From Sphaerulina vaccinii (Eukaryota > Ascomycota > Dothideomycetes > Mycosphaerellales > Mycosphaerellaceae): a stretch of 64,000 nt of DNA. Positions 42,209-55,943 of this stretch are shown here, piece by piece (positions within the stretch are counted from its first letter, which is position 1; each line of letters opens with the position of its first letter). Both the position numbers and the translations under genes were made by a program. The notes beneath the pieces were generated by a model. That model saw nothing but the letters and a program-made list of their open reading frames with translations, ran no database searches and was not told the DNA's origin. The stretch spans positions 2,232,001-2,296,000 of the forward strand of contig JAKUDP010000004.1 in assembly GCA_022570795.1 (NCBI GenBank), in the 5' to 3' direction.

Positions 42209-45200
42209 CTTCTACTTAGGCTAGATAGTTCTTCTACTCTATATTCTAGTATTTATATTCTATTCCAAATCTCGATAACTTATTAAGTATAGAAGAGCTA
42301 TTTATATAAGCTAGAGTTGTTTTATAAACTTCTAGAATTAGGAACTATTCTTTAGCTTAGTTAATCTATTTATAACTATCTCTTTTATTAGAATATATAC
42401 TACTACTATCTTCCTTTACTACTAGAGTTTCCTAATATTATTATAAGCTATATTAATATATTTTAATCTCTTATAGGTATAGGTATTCTTAACTAGAGTT
42501 AGAGATATTTAGTTATTTTCTATAATCTAAATAGGTCTAAGTTTATTTACTATATTAGAGTTTGCTTTAATAAGTAGTTAAAAAGAATATTTTTCTACTA
42601 ACTCTATATAGTCTATTTCCTTTAGAAGTACTATTAGGAATTAAAATTACTTAGTATATATATTTAGAGCTATATACTTAGCTTCTATAGTTAATATTAC
42701 TATAGACTTCTACTTTTTACTTATCTAAGATACTAGTACTCTATAGAGGACGAAAATAGATCCTAGAATTAAAACTCTATCTACTTTATCTATTATATAG
42801 TTAGAGTCTAAATATCTAATAAAGCTTCTACTACTTCTTCTAAATATAAATTCTAGGTCTAGAGACGACCTAAAATATTTTACTAGTTTTTTTAAAGTAT
42901 TTATATATCTTCTTATTAGGTTAGCTATATATAAGCTTAGTCTACTAAAAGTAAAAGTAATATCTAGTCTTATTATAACTATTAGCTATATCTATATACC
43001 TATCTAGCTTTAGTACTTCTATTTAGTATATTTCTTATTAGATAGAATTACTTTAGTAAAGCTTTTATAACTATCTATTAGAGAGAGAGTTAGATAGGTA
43101 TTTTCCTTAGTTATATTTAGCTTTATAAGATTCTCTTAGATATAGTATTCTTAATTAAGCTTTAGAGTTTCTATAACTCTATTTCTTATTATTTTTATTC
43201 TAAGAATCTTTTCTAGCTTTTTTAGATTCTTAATTTTAAAGACTTTACTAAGCTATTTCTTAAACTAGAGAATATTCTTTAGCTCTAGTACTATAATAGG
43301 TATATTATCTATATAGGTTAGAACTATAATTCTTCTTTCTCTATAAATAAGTAGGTATAGATCGATCTCTAATTAATCGAATTCTATCTATTCTAGCTTT
43401 AAAATATAGAGTTTATTCTAGTCTCTTACTACTTATTTAAATCTATAGAGACTTTTTAGAATTTTTAGAACCTAGTTTAGTAGAACTTCTACTTCTAGAA
43501 GTAGAATTATATAAATATTTTCTTTTAGAGAGCTTTTTATAAATATATTATTTATATCTATTTAGTATATTTTTAAATTCTTTTTATAAATAACTACTAT
43601 AAATACTTTTAAAATATTATATTTTATAGTTAGTATAAAAGTATTTTTAAAGTCTACTTTAAACTTCTAGAAGAACCTTCTAGTAACTAGTTTTACTTTA
43701 AACTTTATAATAGCTCTACTAATTAATTTTTTTATATTAAAGATCTATTTAGATATTATAAAGTTTATATCTTTTAGTAGTATAACTAGCTTCTAGATAT
43801 AGTTACTATCTAAAGCTACTAGTTCTCTCTAGATTACTTCTTCCTATATATAGCTCTATTTAGAATTCTATATTACTTCTTTATAGAACTTTAGAATAGA
43901 AACTTTTTATTTTAAAGTAATATTAGATTCGAGTATTATAAATATAACTTTTTTAATCTCTACTAAAGTTTTCTAGATATAATTCTTTTCTTTTTTAATT
44001 AGGCTAAGAAATACTTTATAATATTTTAAGTTAGATATATTTTCTTTCTTATCTCTCTACCTTTTTTAGAAAACCTACTTTATAACTATACTATAAGCTT
44101 TAGATTTAGGTCCTTTTTCTTTATTTAAAATAGATTTTTTTCTTTTCTAGAATTATACTTTTACTTCTAGTAGATCTTATATAATATCTAGATATTTTCT
44201 AATATATATATTTCTACTAGTTTCTTAATAAACTTCGGTTAGCTAATTAGTTAGCTACTCTACTCTAATTTTCTCCTTCTAAAGCTATATACTTCTAGAG
44301 GTTTTTTTTTCTAGATTTACTATTTTCTAGTACTTTTTTTTATTTATTAGTAGAGGTCCAAGCTATATAAATAGTAGTTAATATTTAGTTAGGCCTCTAG
44401 GGCCTAATAGACTTTAGAACTTTTTCTACTTTTTTAGTTTATCTACTAGTTTTCTAACTAGTATACTACTAGATTAGTTAAGCTTAGGAATATTTAATTC
44501 TAAATTTCTTTTTTTTTTATACTTAAACTACTTAGTATTACTATAGGCTTTAATAGCCTCTATATTAGGCTTCTAGAAAAGCTATATTTTAGTAGTATCT
44601 AGAATATAACTAATAAATATAATATTTTTATTTCTATTTATTAGTTTATCTAATCTTATTCTAGCTAGCTAGAACTTCGAGTTTATATATACTACTACTC
44701 TATAGCTCTAGACTCTAAAGTATAATACTAGAGGTCTCTATTCTAAAAATACCTTCTTAGATAAGACTTTAAATCTATTAATATCTAGCCTATTTAGAAA
44801 AATATTCCTAATAATAATACTTACTTCTAGTACCTTAGGCTAGAACTTAATTAGTATATTAGATTCTTCTAGTATTACTTTTATTCTTTTTTTAGAGGTC
44901 TAGATCGACTTTTTAATAACTCTATTCTAAATAGATTTATATACTTTAGTAGTATAGAAAGAGATTCTATTTTCTTTTTTCTACTACTTTAGTATAGTAA
45001 AAAGCTCTCTTACTCTATTACTCTTTACTATTTAGAAAGAATTTCTAAATTAAAGCTCTACCTTTCTTTTCTATTAGTAGAAAGTAGATAGTATATCTAT
45101 TTTTAACTTTAGTAGAAAGGCCTACTTCTTTTTTAAAAAGTTATTAATAATTTTAAACTACTATTTAAATTCTAATTTTAAAATAGATAGAAGTCTATAA

Positions 45201-47452
45201 ATATTAATAGATATAAGAGCTAGCTTTTAGAGCTTCTACTATATCTCTTTCCTTCTATACTATTTTATCTTTACTATTATATAGACTCTATATACCCTAT
45301 ACTCTTTTAGAATTAGTATTAGGCTTTTTAAATCTAAAATCTAGTAAAGATTCTTTACTATCTTTTTTCTAAAATATATAAGCTTTCGATACTAGAGCTT
45401 CTACTAATACTAGGTACTCTCTAATATATAGAAAGTATATATCTTATCTATTAATTCCTATAAGAAGTATACTTAATTTTAGTTAGGCTCCTAGAGTCTA
45501 ATAGACTTAGTAAAGCTCTTATTAATCTCTTTAATAAATAGAACTTTTTCTAATATTCTTATCTAGATAACTACTTTTCTAGAGGCTAAAATAAGTATAA
45601 ATTTTAGTAGTTAAATACTAAACTACTTACTAAACTAATTCTATAAAATAAAATTTACTCTAAGTCTAGATATAAAAAAAATATTTTTTAGTATAATCTA
45701 TTTACTCTTTCTACCTCCTATTACTACTTTTCCTATATATATAGCTATTAGATAGCTACCTCTAACCTTAATCTACTTTCTAGCCTAAAGAGGCTTTAGT
45801 TCTCTAAAAAGTAATTTTTAGTTAGTTATATAAATAGAAGTATAAGAGTTAAGTAGCTATTCTAATAGTCTATACTTACCTTTAGCTTCTATAGTAGAGT
45901 AGGCTACTTTATTAATATTCTTATTCTTAGATAGAGTCTAGAATAGGTCTAAAGTAGTTAGTAACTCTATATTTTATATTATAAAAGCTTTTTTCGAGTA
46001 TTTTTTACTTAATTTTTTAAAAGATTATACTTTAAGCTAGAGTCTTTTTACTACTACTTTTAGCTTATTTTTATTAAGTAAAGAACTTTTTCTAGCTTAT
46101 ATTAGAGAAAGTCTCTTTTCGACTCTATTTAGTTAGGTTTCTAGAGCCTAATAGAACTTAGTAGCTCTCTTTACCTATTTGAGTCTAGAGTATTTCCTCT
46201 AGATATATAGTCTTTTATAGAGGAAATATTCTAGTAGTTGCTAGGTATCTTTCCTAGTAAATATAGCTATCTTTTTTTAGTTTATAAACTTTTCTACTTC
46301 TAGTATTTAGAGAATATTTCTAGTATTAGGTTCTTCTAAGCTAGAATAGTCTATCTAGTACTTTTATATCTATCTAGTAGAGAAAAAAGTAGATACTTAA
46401 TTTTTATTTCTAGAGTTTTATAGTAAAACTCTTTTTAGTTAATTTCTACTATTTTTCTATCTAGGTTTCTAAAGTAGATTTATAAGCTTCTAATTCTATT
46501 TTCTAGTTCTATTTTAAAGTTTATATACTTCTAGATAATAGCTATTATATAAGCTTGCTAGACTTTACTATACTTATTATATAGAGTTATCTAGATATTA
46601 AAAGCTTTTTTTTTTATTACTTTATTTTAATTATTCTACTCTAGGTACTTAGTTAGCTTATAGATTACCTAAGTATTTACTTTTTTCTACTATAAGCTAA
46701 ATTTTAAGTATTCTAGCTCTAGGAAACTATTAGGTATTTTTATAAATAATAAAAATAACTTTTCTAACTAGAAAGTTTATAATATTTTTTTTTTAGTATC
46801 TTTTAGATTTAAAATTATTTAGAAGATTTTCTTTCTTTCTAGATTGTTTTTCTATAGTCTAAACTATAGCTTCTAGTTTTCTCTTAATAGAACTAGTATA
46901 GCTCTCTTACTTTTAAATCTACTTTTTTACTTTTAATCTATTTTACTTAAAATATTAAAACTAAACTTTAAAAAATTAATACTTTTTTAAATAACTTAGA
47001 TAGTAGTTTCTAGATAGCTATATTTTTTATCTAAAACTTTTTTTTTTAAATAAGCTTAGTATAGTTTTCTATACTTTCTATTTATTTATACTTATAAATA
47101 GACTTAAATAGTCTCTTTTTAGAGAAATATACCTTTCTAAAGTATTAGTAGTACTCTAGTATAGAAGTTAAGTCTTATTTATATAAAATAGTATTTTAGC
47201 TTCTAGCTTACTTTTTCTTTTTTATATCTTTTAAGCTCTACTCTATTAGGTATATCTTACTAGGTTCTTCTCTATTTTATCTACTTATAGAAATATTCAA
47301 AACTTACTAGAATTTTCTATATCTTTTTAGTAGTATAGATAGATATACTTCGAGTTTTCTAATACTTTTTTTATTATAGGTTTATATTCTACTATTAGAA
47401 AAGGCTAACTATTACTATCTAATACTTCCTCTATAAATCTAGGTTTATAATC

Positions 47453-47699
47453 TATTAAAATAGAATAATAATATATATACTTATAATATATAGAAAAAGT
47501 TTTAATATATAATAGAAGTAGAAGTATTAGATAGAAACTAACTATATTAATTATATTAGTTAGATATAGGTTATATCTCCTTCTAAAATATAGAGTATTA
47601 GATAAGCTATATAACCTACTATTATATAATATATATTATATAATCTAATTTCTAAGAGGCTATCTCTTAGATAGTCTAACTAGACTATATTTTCTAATA
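47453..47699 (-). repeat. LTR of copia element (5' LTR in element orientation)
   Basis: 247 bases, partner of 41962-42208. It is followed on the plus strand by the target duplication GAAAG at 47700-47704. Confidence 0.85.
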
Positions 47700-47704
47700 G
47701 AAAG

Positions 47705-49176
47705 TAATATAGAGATTTATTTATATTTTAAAGTATTTTATTTATATTAAAATATCTAGTATTATAGTATATTTACTTTTTATTTTCTATTAGTAGAATT
47801 ATTTATTTATATTAATAGTTTTTTTTAGTTTTTCTATAGTCTAGTATTTTCTATATCTAAAATAATAGCTTAGATAGATCTAGTATATTAATTTTTTTTT
47901 TAAATATTAGAAGTATAAATAGACTTTTAGAGTAGCTAAAAGTAGGCTTCTACTACTACTACTTCTAGAAATCTCTATCTAAGTAAATAAATTTATAAAT
48001 ATCTACTAAACTAGCTAGTAGAAAAAGTAGATAATTTTTAATTTTTATATCTAAAACTACTAGTAGTAAAAGTAATATAGATTACTAGATTATTTTAACT
48101 AGAATAAATTTTCTTTTTACTAGCTTATATATAGACCTAGTTATCTAAACTCTATACTTTTAATTATATAAAATATATAATAATAAAATAAATTAAAAAA
48201 AAATCTATATAAAAAAATAATAGCTAGCTATTCTATAAATTAAAACTATTATAGCTATACTAATTTTACTAGTAATTATATATATAGATACTCTAAAATA
48301 CTTATTTTAGTTCTATAGTACTACTTTAGAATAGAAGACTTATATAGCTATAGTTTATAGCTTGTTTTATTATAATACCTCTAAAATAAAGTAGTAGCTT
48401 AAAAAATAGAAGTAGAGATATCTACTTATCTAATACCTCTTAGACTTTTAGCTATACTAATAATAATAATAATAAATAATTAATAACTAATAACTTTATA
48501 AATAAAAATAAAAAAATAGATTTTAATATATTTAACTTTAGCCTAGATATAGATAGTATTAGTAGTACTAGTACTAGGTATTCTATAATAGAAGATATTA
48601 CTATTATTACTAATAAAATAGTAGAAAACTTAAAAAAAGATTTTATTTTAAAAATTACTTCTACTAATTTAATTAGTATAAATAATATAGTTATTTTACT
48701 ACTTAGACTAGTTCTAAAAACTAATAATAATAGTTAATAGTCTAGTTAGTATAAAATCTATAATCTATTATATTTTTATAGTAAATTAGTTAATAATAGT
48801 ATTACTAAAAATAGAGCTTATATTAAATACCTATTTTTTAAAAGTATTATAGTATAGGTCTATAAAGCTAGTTAGTATACTATTATTATTAAAAAAAATA
48901 TTAGAAATATATTTTAATTAGTTTCTATTACTTTAGAAAACTATAAACTACTAGGTTTCTAGTAGTATAGTAATATATATATTAAAAATATACTACTATT
49001 TAGGCTATATATATTACTAGTACTATTTAATCTATTTATAGAAGGCCTCTACTAGCTTTTTAAGAAGCTATTAGCTTATAAGCTAGACTACTACTTAGAT
49101 AACTTTATTTTTATTATTCTAGAGCTATCTAATATTTTTAATTTCTTTACTAAAAAAACTAAAAAAATATAGTATA
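47705..49176 (+). mobile_element. Degenerate reverse-transcriptase fragment, DIRS-like
   Basis: Between the copia element and the next LTR lies a decayed fragment. At about 49010-49125 the plus strand reads LFNLFIEGLYX (X a stop), then a stretch ending YYLDNFIFIIL. The same blocks occur in the reverse transcriptases of the two split-repeat elements downstream. The fragment is more divergent than those copies and lacks recognisable ends. It also contains a dispersed repeat (48203-48330) and an AAT microsatellite near 48460. Confidence 0.55.
48203..48330. repeat. Dispersed repeat, copy 2
   Basis: Partner of 41427-41550; see that entry. Confidence 0.6.
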
Positions 49177-49790
49177 TATTAAAAATATAAGCTTAACTTT
49201 AGACTATTAGGTTAGATCTATTATTAGGTAATCGATTATATAATTATAGGTCTATATCGACCTATATAGCTATATAACTAGATTATATAATTATATAATT
49301 ATATAACTAGACCTACCTAGAGGCTTCTAGTATCTTCTAGAGTATTCTAGTAATCGATATCTAGACTACTAGGCTTATAGCTATAGGTTTATATAAGCTT
49401 ACTATAGTAGTTTCTAGTATATTCTACAATTCTAGAGTTCTAGAAAGCTATAGAATACTATAGAATACCTATTAGTAAGCAATCTATCTAAAAGGTTCTA
49501 ATACCTTCTAGAGACTTTTAGAATAGAAGCTATATAAGCTAGCGTAGCTTAGTATATATATATACGTACTATAGAACTTTCTAGTAAAGCTATAGAAGAA
49601 TATATAAAAGCCTATAGAGTCTCTTCTAGATAGCTAAAAAAATACTAAGAATTCTTTAACTTTCCTCTACTACTACTACTACCTATCTATCTATAAGCTT
49701 CTATAGCTTTCTATAATATTCTATACCGAGATACGACCTAGACCTACCTAAAACACCTTTAAGAAAGCTTCTACTACTCTATTTTTAATA
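49177..49790 (+). repeat. 5' LTR of gag-only element
   Basis: 614 bases, matching 55944-56601 along its whole length with RIP-type differences and small indels. Confidence 0.75.
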
Positions 49791-50784
49791 GGTTATAAGC
49801 CCGGCAAGCCAAATTACCCGATTTGGACTAGTTAAACCTTAATCTAATTTTAATACCTCTTTAGATTTAATCGATATTTCGACGACTATTTGTCCCTATA
49901 GAAAGATCGAACCGGATTTAGAATCGCCCGAACGCGCTCTATTAATTAAGGATTATAGAATATTTTTCTAGAGAGCCTATAGCTATTAAAAGTCCCTTTT
50001 ACGCTATACAATCGAGAGGTCGAAAAATATAGTTTATTAGTAGTATAAAAGCCTAGACGTACCTACTAGGAAAGTAATATACTTATTAGTATTATTAGTA
50101 AAGTCTGAACTTAAAGCAAATAGCTAGAAAGTAGAATTCTATCTAAGTTTCTTTCTCTAGAAAGAGCTATAATCTATAATTTTAAAACTATAAGATATAG
50201 CTCTAGAGTTCTAGAATATTTCTAAGTAATAAAACTTTTACTTTTATATACCTAAAAAGCTAAGAAAACTCTAAGATTTAGGCTTTTAGAATATAATTCT
50301 ATCTAACTAAAAAGAAATATATTAGTATATTTAAAAATAATATAAATAATACTACTATTATATCTAAAGCTCTTATAGCTATTAGGTTAGAAGTAGAGGA
50401 CAGGCTATTACTTTAAATATCTAATAAAGTAATAGCTAAAAAGGCTTAGACTATACTAGAAGAGTTATATTTACTAAAAGAATTTAACTCTAAGTTCTTA
50501 CTTTATAAAGAACTATTTAAAACTATACTTAAAAGTATAGGCTCTATAGAGTCTTATACTAATACTATTTAGCGCCTATATAATTAATTAAAGGTAAAGA
50601 GAGTAGAGCTACCTAAGTAAGTTATTATAGCTTAGACTCTAAATAATCTAACTAAAAAGTATAACTTTTTTATTACTTCTATAATATAAAACCTAAAAAG
50701 TAATAAAAATATTTTTTCTATAGAGACTCTATTCTCGAATATACTCGATAAATTTAGAAGATATAATATAAAAGAAATATAGCT
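49791..50784 (+). pseudogene. Copia-type gag remnant
   Basis: The plus strand opens with KPNYPIWTS soon after the primer-binding-like site, the usual NY-x2-W start of copia gag. Further on it reads ILEELYLPKEFNSKFLLYKE and NNLTKKYNFFITSI, typical of the UBN2-type gag helices. Stops from RIP interrupt it. The first 300 bases are less mutated than the rest. The split-repeat element at 50785 cuts into its 3' part. Confidence 0.6.
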
Positions 50785-50893
50785 TAGTCTATATATAAGT
50801 ATAGAAAGAGTATATACTTATACTAGAATATACTATCTATTTTATATATACTTTCTAAAATAGCTTTAGATATATAGTTTTAGCTTTCTCTTT
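50785..50893 (+). repeat. A1 repeat, copy A
   Basis: About 109 bases matching the start of A2 (55371 onward), beginning TAGTCTATATATAAGTATAG; the match then fades into the body. Confidence 0.75.
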
Positions 50894-53800
50894 TTTAATC
50901 TAAATAATTTAAATACTATAAAGTATACTAAGTCTAGATTAACTAATAGTATTAATAGATAGATTAAAAATAGTAAATAGAAAAGCTATAAATAAAAGTA
51001 AGAGTATTATTATAAGCTTTTTAAAAATAACTATTTTAGAAGACGAACTTAATTTTAAATAAAACTTTTTTATAAACTAATTTATAAACTAATTCTTTTA
51101 AGAATAAAACTAAGAAGTCTTTTAATTAAATAAAATAAACTTTTAGAATTTTTTTAATTAAACTCTAGATAATATAGCTTTTTAATAGCTAGTAACTATA
51201 CTACCTCTACCTAGTATAGAGTTAATATTTAAATAGTAGTAGATTTATAAGATCTAATATAATATTCTCTATATTTATTAATAAGTAGCTATACTAGCTA
51301 TACTAACTATTAAACTAACTACTTTTTAAAATAGCTTTATAAGTAAAATACCTATTACTTTCTAATACTAGATTAGAAATAAAGTAGTAGACTAAAATAT
51401 AAAAAATACTTTTATTAATAATATCTAAAAAAGTAACTTTAATATACTAGACTTACTAAAGCTATTACTATAAAGTTAAAAAGTTATAAATTATAAAAAA
51501 ATATAGAAAGTTATTAATATAAGTAGCTATTTCTACTAATAGTATATTAAAAGTAAATATACTATAATTTCTAATATTATAGTATAAATAAAATATATAA
51601 ATAGTAGAATTTTTATATTATTTTTTATACTAATAAGCTAGAAGCTAGAAGTATAATTAAACTTAGTAATAGAATTAGTAAGTTTATACTTTAAATTTAG
51701 AAATAGTAGAAAAAATATAACTAGAATATAGCTTTTTATAAAGTTACTATTTTATAGTACTAATATATACTTAATAGTAGAGGTCTATTAGAAGCCTATT
51801 AGTAATACTTTTAGTATCTCTATAATAAACTTACTACTTAGAAAATATATAAGTAGTTTACTTATTTTTAAATATTAGTACTATCTATTCTACTAAATAG
51901 AGCGCCTATAGTACTTCTAACTCTAAATATAATAGATTTCAAGAAGTAATAGATTATATAATTTAAAGCTAAAATAAAAAGAAAAGTATATAAGAATTAT
52001 AATAAAAGCTAGTATAAATATAACTAGAAGTATTTTATAGATTATATATACTCTATTTATAGAGGCGACTATTATAAGGTTTTATACTTTTAGTTACTAA
52101 CTAAAAAAGTAAGAAAAGAGTAATATTCTAAAACTCTAGAATATAAAAATAATAAATTTAATAAATTTATAAAACTTAAATATTCTAGAGTTTGTAGATT
52201 ACTTCCTATACTAGTATCTAGATACTCTAATATTATTATATATAGTATAGACTAAGAAAATATATATAAATTAATTTATTCCGAGCTTTTAGACCTATAT
52301 AAATAAGTAGAGAATAAAAAAATACTATTTTTTAACTAAATTAATAAAAATATACTAGAAGTAATATTTATAAATAATTAATTACTTATTACTAAAGCTT
52401 TTAATAATATACTAAATACTATACCTAAGTATAATATATATATATTTAGAATACTATTACTAGAAGGCTTAATACCTCTAAAAGTAGATACTTAGTATAA
52501 TAGTATAGAAAAGTTTTCTAGACTTTTAAAAATATTACTAGTAGACTATATTATATATAGAGTAGATCTTAGTATATTATCTAATAGTAGGTATTACTTT
52601 AACTCTTAAACTAAGAGTAATAGACTATTAGTATAGAAATATAAAAACTCGAATTATAGAAGTACTATATTAAATCTAAGTAAAATAACTAATTAAGTAA
52701 TAGCTAATTTTATAGCTAGTAGAATTACTAGAGTTAAATCTAGTAAATAGATTATTCTATTACTTTAGAGCCTAGTTCTAAAATATAATAGTAGATACTA
52801 TAGAATTTATAACTTATTCTATCTAGTAGGCTAATTAATTAATAATTTAATATCTAAAGTATATATAGCTATTTTATATACTAAATAGAATAATATTCTC
52901 TTTCTAATTCTATAAATAGGTTCTAATATAATAATTATTAAAAGAAATATTAAAAGTATATTTAGAATAGTTTCTATTACTATATACTAGTACTAGCTAC
53001 TTATATTTATATAGAATAGAATTAAATATAAAAAAAACTATTTTCTATTTAGTTTTAGAATAGTACTTTTTTTATTTAACCTATTTATAGAAGCTCTATA
53101 TTAGATAGTAGCTTATAAGCTTTCTAAAAATATACTTATAGTCTACTATCTAGATAATTTTATTTTTATTATACTATAAATTAATAGTTATTATTAGTAA
53201 ACTATAATTAACTAAATTAATAAAACTTAGAAAATAAATACTTTTAATTTTAGTATATTTTAAAATAATAATAAGAATATATAAAGTAAGAAAGTCGAAG
53301 TATTAGAAACTACTATTAATATAATTACTATATAAGTAAGCTTATCTAAAAATAAAAAAGCTAGATTAATAGAAAAATTATTAAATTTTATTTTACTTTA
53401 CTTTTATTAGATTTCTAGAAATTAGATAAGCTCTAAAAATCGAAAAAATTCGAAATAATACTATATAGAGCTACTAAGATTTAGTAATCTTATATAATAT
53501 TTAAATAAGTAAAAATATTTTTAGAATATTTTACCTAGGCTACTAGAGTAGTAGAAAATAGTAAAATATTTAATACTAGTATATTTTAGTATATTACTAG
53601 TAATTACTATAATATAAAATTATATATTCTAAAAAATTTTTTAGCTAATTTAGAATAGTAGAAAAAAGCTTTACTATATATTAAAAGTATTCGAGTTATT
53701 AATATATATCTTCTATTTTTAATATATTTATATACTAATATATTAATTATTAGAATAGATATATTTTAGTATAGAAATAGTAATTTCTACTAGAATTTAG

Positions 53801-55182
53801 AAATAAACTACTTTCTTATCTATACTAAGAATATTTATTTTATTAAATACTTTAATAGTTAGTAAAACTAGTATTATATTAATAGAATAGAGGTTTTAGT
53901 AATCTTAGAAGCTTTTAAGTAATAGAACTACTACTAGATTAATTATAGAATTATATATATAGATAGCTCTATAATATAGAGTAGATTAATAAAAAAAAAG
54001 TTAGAAAAAAAGCTATAATATATTTTTATATACTATTTATAAAAGTAGTAAGAGTAAGAGTCTCTATAGATATAGTATAGTTATCTAGTAGTAATAATAT
54101 ACTTATAGATAGGCTATTATACTTAGACTTAAATATAGTAGCTAATATATCTTCTATTAGACTTACTTAGCTAGACTCTAAATAACTAGCTTTAATTAGT
54201 AAACTTTCTTTTATTTAAAATTATAATACTATTCTAGAATAGATTAGTAGACTTAATAAAAAAGACTTATATATCTATAATATATTAATATATTATTTTT
54301 ATAGGCTTAATACTAGAAACTCTATAGCCTATTACTCTAGAGCTACTATTATAATTTATTTAATATAATTTTTTTAGTACTAAACTAATCTAAAGTAACT
54401 TAATAGCTACTTATATAAATACTCTATACTCTATATATATTAATATAAATCTACTACTAGATATTTTTAATAATCTACTAACTTATAAAATTAGATAAGA
54501 AGCTATATATATTAACCTATCTAAAGATAGGAATAGATTATCTATTCTAAAGCTAGAATTAAAAAAGTTATTATAAGTAGTAAAGAATATAAATAAACTA
54601 AATATAAATACTTATTTATTACTAGTTTTTATAGGCTTATTTTGCCTAGAAGAGCTTATATATAAAAGATATAGACTAATATAGAGTTAGTTTATAGAGA
54701 ATATAACTAGAGGTAATATAATAATATAAAAAAACTATATAATTATTTATTTAAAAAAGTCTAAAACTAATAAAAAGTATAAAAAAGTTCTAATTAGAAT
54801 AGCTATAATAAGTAAAAATATATATATAGTTATATATAAAGAGGCTATTCTACCTATAACTAGTATTTCTAATAGCTCTACTTTTTATACTATTTTTAGA
54901 TAATACTTTCTCTAAAGCTATAGTTAATACCTATATTAAAAATATTCTAGATTTATATAGACTATATACTAGATACTTACTCTAAGTAGATAGAGCTTAG
55001 AATATAAAAAAAATAATAGTATAGTAGAATATAAAATTAAGCTTCTTAGTAGATAGAAGTTTAATACTTTTAAAAAGTATATTAAAATACTATATAGTAA
55101 ATAGTTAGAGCTAAGTTATTAAGCTTAAGTAAAGAGGTTTGTAATTATCTAAGAATAGTAGTTTAGAGTTACTTATATTATT

Positions 55183-55370
55183 TAGGCCTAGCTCTAGTAG
55201 TAGATATATACTAGGTATCTATATAGTATTATATATAAGCTATAAAGCTTTTAAAATACCTATAGTAAATATAAAGTATATAGTAAGTACCTACCTCTAG
55301 AAACTTTAGTTTATAACTCTAAACTTACTTTTAAAATATATTACTTAAAGCTATAGTATTATAAATAGCT
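55183..55370 (+). repeat. B1 repeat, copy A
   Basis: 188 bases beginning TAGGCCTAGCTCTAGTAG and ending ATAAATAGCT, repeated at 55523-55710. Confidence 0.8.
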
Positions 55371-55522
55371 TAGTTTATATATAAGTATAGAAAGGGTATA
55401 TACTTATACTAGAATATACTATCTATTCTATATATACCTTCTAAAATAGCTTTAGGTATATAGTTTTAGCTTTCTTTTTTCTATCTACTTTCTTTATAGT
55501 ATAAATAGATATAATATTACTA
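55371..55522 (+). repeat. A2 repeat, copy A
   Basis: 152 bases between B1 and B2. The first about 109 match A1 at 50785. Confidence 0.75.
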
Positions 55523-55710
55523 TAGGCCTAGCTCTAGTAGTAGATATATACTAGGTATCTATATAGTATTATATATAAGCTATAGAGCTTTTAAAATACC
55601 TATAGTAAGTATATAGTATATAGCAAGTACCTACCTCTAGAGACTTTAGTTTATAACTCTAAATTTACTTTTAAAATATATTACTTAAAGCTATAATATT
55701 ATAAATAGCT
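55523..55710 (+). repeat. B2 repeat, copy A
   Basis: 188 bases, partner of B1. It forms the right end of the element; the sequence after AGCT diverges from B1. Confidence 0.8.
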
Positions 55711-55943
55711 TTAGATAGTACTATATACCTTTTTTTCTAATAGGTTTTTATAATTAATTAGACTTTTTACTTTCTATAGTTTAGATTAGTTTTTCTATAG
55801 GGTTTTAATAGTATAGTATACTATAATATAATAAAAGAGAGCTATAACTAGAATAGGTTTAAGCTATAAAGTAATATAAGCTATAAAAATCGAATTATTA
55901 TATTTTATAAAATATTCTAGAAATCGAACTAGAAATAGTATTT

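Larger units (their letters stand above)
41962..47699 (-). mobile_element. Copia-type LTR retrotransposon, complete but RIP-degenerate
   Basis: Two 247-base direct repeats (41962-42208 and 47453-47699) flank a 5.2-kb body. The element is bounded on both sides by the 5-base target duplication GAAAG (41957-41961 and 47700-47704). On the minus strand each LTR begins TATTAGAAAG (RIP-changed from a TG start) and ends in TA. The coding strand is minus: near 43300-43325 it reads VLTYIDNIP, the mutated reverse-transcriptase YVDD box. The sequence just inside the upstream LTR (47435-47452) fits the primer-binding-like GGTTATAAGCCC seen in the element at 49177. Stops and lost ATGs abolish coding. Confidence 0.85.
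50785..55710 (+). mobile_element. Split-direct-repeat retroelement, copy A (Ngaro/PAT-like, DIRS order)
   Basis: The ends show the order A1 (50785-50893), body, B1 (55183-55370), A2 (55371-55522), B2 (55523-55710). B1 and B2 are both 188 bases. A1 matches the first about 109 bases of A2. This split direct repeat is a hallmark of PAT/Ngaro-type tyrosine-recombinase retrotransposons. The body encodes a reverse transcriptase (LFNLF near 53085, YYLDNF near 53150) and, near 54961-55000, a box whose RIP-corrected reading fits T-G-H-x-x-R, the C-terminal active-site motif of tyrosine recombinases. The four bases AGCT stand just before A1 and at the end of each B repeat. No target duplication is apparent, as expected for recombinase-mediated insertion. 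All frames are broken by RIP. Confidence 0.72.
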
